Origin: Gemmatimonadota bacterium
GTDB lineage: Bacteria; Gemmatimonadota; Gemmatimonadetes; Gemmatimonadales; Gemmatimonadaceae
Length of the DNA stretch: 5,797 nucleotides
Assembly (NCBI GenBank): GCA_028287205.1
Contig: JAQBQC010000061.1
Location: 1 to 5,797 of the forward strand
Direction of reading: 5' to 3'
Under the pieces are notes generated by a model. It did no database searches and had not been told where the DNA came from. It saw only the letters and a list, made by a program, of their open reading frames with translations. Position 1 is the stretch's first letter; every line of letters begins with the position of its first letter. Shown here in pieces: positions 4,986 through 5,797 of this stretch. A program made the translations under genes and the position numbers.

Positions 4986-5797
4986 ATGAAGCTCGTGATC
5001 TTCGGCCTCACGATCAGCTCTTCGTGGGGGAACGGCCATGCCACGCTCTGGCGCGCGCTGCTGCGCGCGCTCGCGAAACGCGGTCACGACATCGTGTTCT
5101 TCGAGAAGGACGTTCCGTACTACGCGGCGCATCGCGATCTTCGCGAGATCGAGTACGGACACCTGCGGCTGTACTCCGAGTGGTCGGATGTTCGCGAGGA
5201 AGCGCAGCGCGAGCTCGGCGATGCAGACGCGGGCATGGTCACCTCCTACTGCCCCGACGGCATTGCCGCGAGCGAGCTCGTGCTCGACTCGAGCGCCACA
5301 CGGCGCGTGTTCTATGATCTGGATACTCCGGTGACGTTGTCCCAGCTCTCCGCGGGCGAGCGCGTGCCATATCTCCCGCCGCAGGGCCTCGGCGACTTCG
5401 ATCTCGTCCTCAGCTACACGGGCGGCGAGGCACTCAGCCAGCTCCGGTCGCAGCTGAATGCCCGGCTCGCGATGCCGCTGTACGGCAGCGTGGATCCGGA
5501 GGAGCATCGCCCTGTGGCTCCCGTCACCGCGTACCGTTCCGAGCTCTCATACCTCGGGACGTACGCCGAAGATCGTCAGCGCGCGCTCGTGAATCTCTTT
5601 CTCGAGCCCGCATGCCGGCTGCCATCGAGACGATTTCTCATCGGGGGCGCGCAGTACCCCTCGTCCTTTCCCTGGAGTGAGAACATCCACTTCAAGCGAC
5701 ACCTGCCGCCGGCCGAACATCCTGCATTCTTCTCATCGTCGCGCATGACCGTGAACGTCACACGACACGCGATGGCAGCGATGGGATGGTGCCCGTC
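4986..5797 (+). CDS. CgeB-type GT-B glycosyltransferase, partial (3' end outside window)
   Basis: I translated 270 codons, open to the window end. The N-terminus (MKLVIFGLTI, then SSSWGNGHATLWRALLRAL at 11-29, and RGHDIVFFE at 32-40) is a GT-B Rossmann half, where the glycine-rich loop and following helix precede a strand ending in FFE. YDLDTPVT lies at 110-117. The last visible block, 253-270 (RMTVNVTRHAMAAMGWCP), matches from memory the start of the conserved acceptor/donor motif of CgeB-like enzymes (Glyco_trans_1_2 type), which continues as S-x-R-L-F-E-A beyond the window. These cytoplasmic enzymes transfer a nucleotide-activated sugar; sugar and acceptor are unknown here. No signal peptide or membrane segment is seen. 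The ATG at 4986 is supported by GGAGG six bases upstream. It follows the ABC exporter by 58 bp without a clear terminator, so co-transcription is likely. Related proteins are often annotated 'spore maturation protein CgeB', which implies nothing about sporulation here. Confidence 0.85.
   Translation, partial: MKLVIFGLTISSSWGNGHATLWRALLRALAKRGHDIVFFEKDVPYYAAHRDLREIEYGHLRLYSEWSDVREEAQRELGDADAGMVTSYCPDGIAASELVLDSSATRRVFYDLDTPVTLSQLSAGERVPYLPPQGLGDFDLVLSYTGGEALSQLRSQLNARLAMPLYGSVDPEEHRPVAPVTAYRSELSYLGTYAEDRQRALVNLFLEPACRLPSRRFLIGGAQYPSSFPWSENIHFKRHLPPAEHPAFFSSSRMTVNVTRHAMAAMGWCP

Noticed and set aside
4211..5044. Minus-strand open frame of 277 codons opposite the exporter's ATPase domain
   Set aside because: It spans the exporter end, the intergenic gap and the start of the glycosyltransferase, and is composition-driven with no motifs.
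4884..5507. Minus-strand open frame of 207 codons opposite the glycosyltransferase
   Set aside because: The plus strand here encodes a coherent GT-B protein with a ribosome binding site; the antisense product has no recognisable features.

Overview
The window is GC-rich, densely coding bacterial DNA with five genes in two divergent groups around one promoter-bearing gap. Two genes run off the ends. Codon use is strongly G/C at third positions. Gene style and protein similarity by memory suggest a Gemmatimonadota, Acidobacteriota or proteobacterial chromosome, but no marker gene fixes the taxon. There is no sign of a mobile element, CRISPR array, tRNA or rRNA.

Minus strand (2789 down to 1): three genes joined by two ATGA stop/start overlaps, so almost certainly one translationally coupled operon. 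In order they are (i) an extended-SDR nucleotide-sugar epimerase most like dTDP-L-rhamnose 4-epimerase, (ii) a second extended SDR most like CDP-paratose 2-epimerase (TyvE type), and (iii) the first 164 residues of a medium-chain, probably zinc-dependent dehydrogenase cut by the window edge.

Gap 2790-3145 (356 bp): no gene. It is the shared upstream region of both groups. It holds a 13-bp exact inverted repeat whose arms face outward toward each operon, a 10-bp tandem repeat in the minus-strand leader, two 10-bp palindromes, and a surplus of TGTGA half-site words.

Plus strand (3146 to 5797): a complete 593-residue MsbA-like ABC exporter (membrane domain fused to ATPase domain), then after 57 bp a CgeB-type GT-B glycosyltransferase with a strong ribosome binding site, cut at residue 270 by the window end.

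Read together, the genes remodel an activated sugar (two epimerases and a dehydrogenase), transfer a sugar (CgeB-like enzyme) and export a lipid-like or glycosylated product (ABC exporter). The most economical inference is part of a cell-surface glycoconjugate, glycolipid or glycosylated-metabolite locus extending beyond both ends. The final product cannot be deduced from this window. No clearly new class of system is visible; the combination and the shared regulatory gap are the parts worth a second look.
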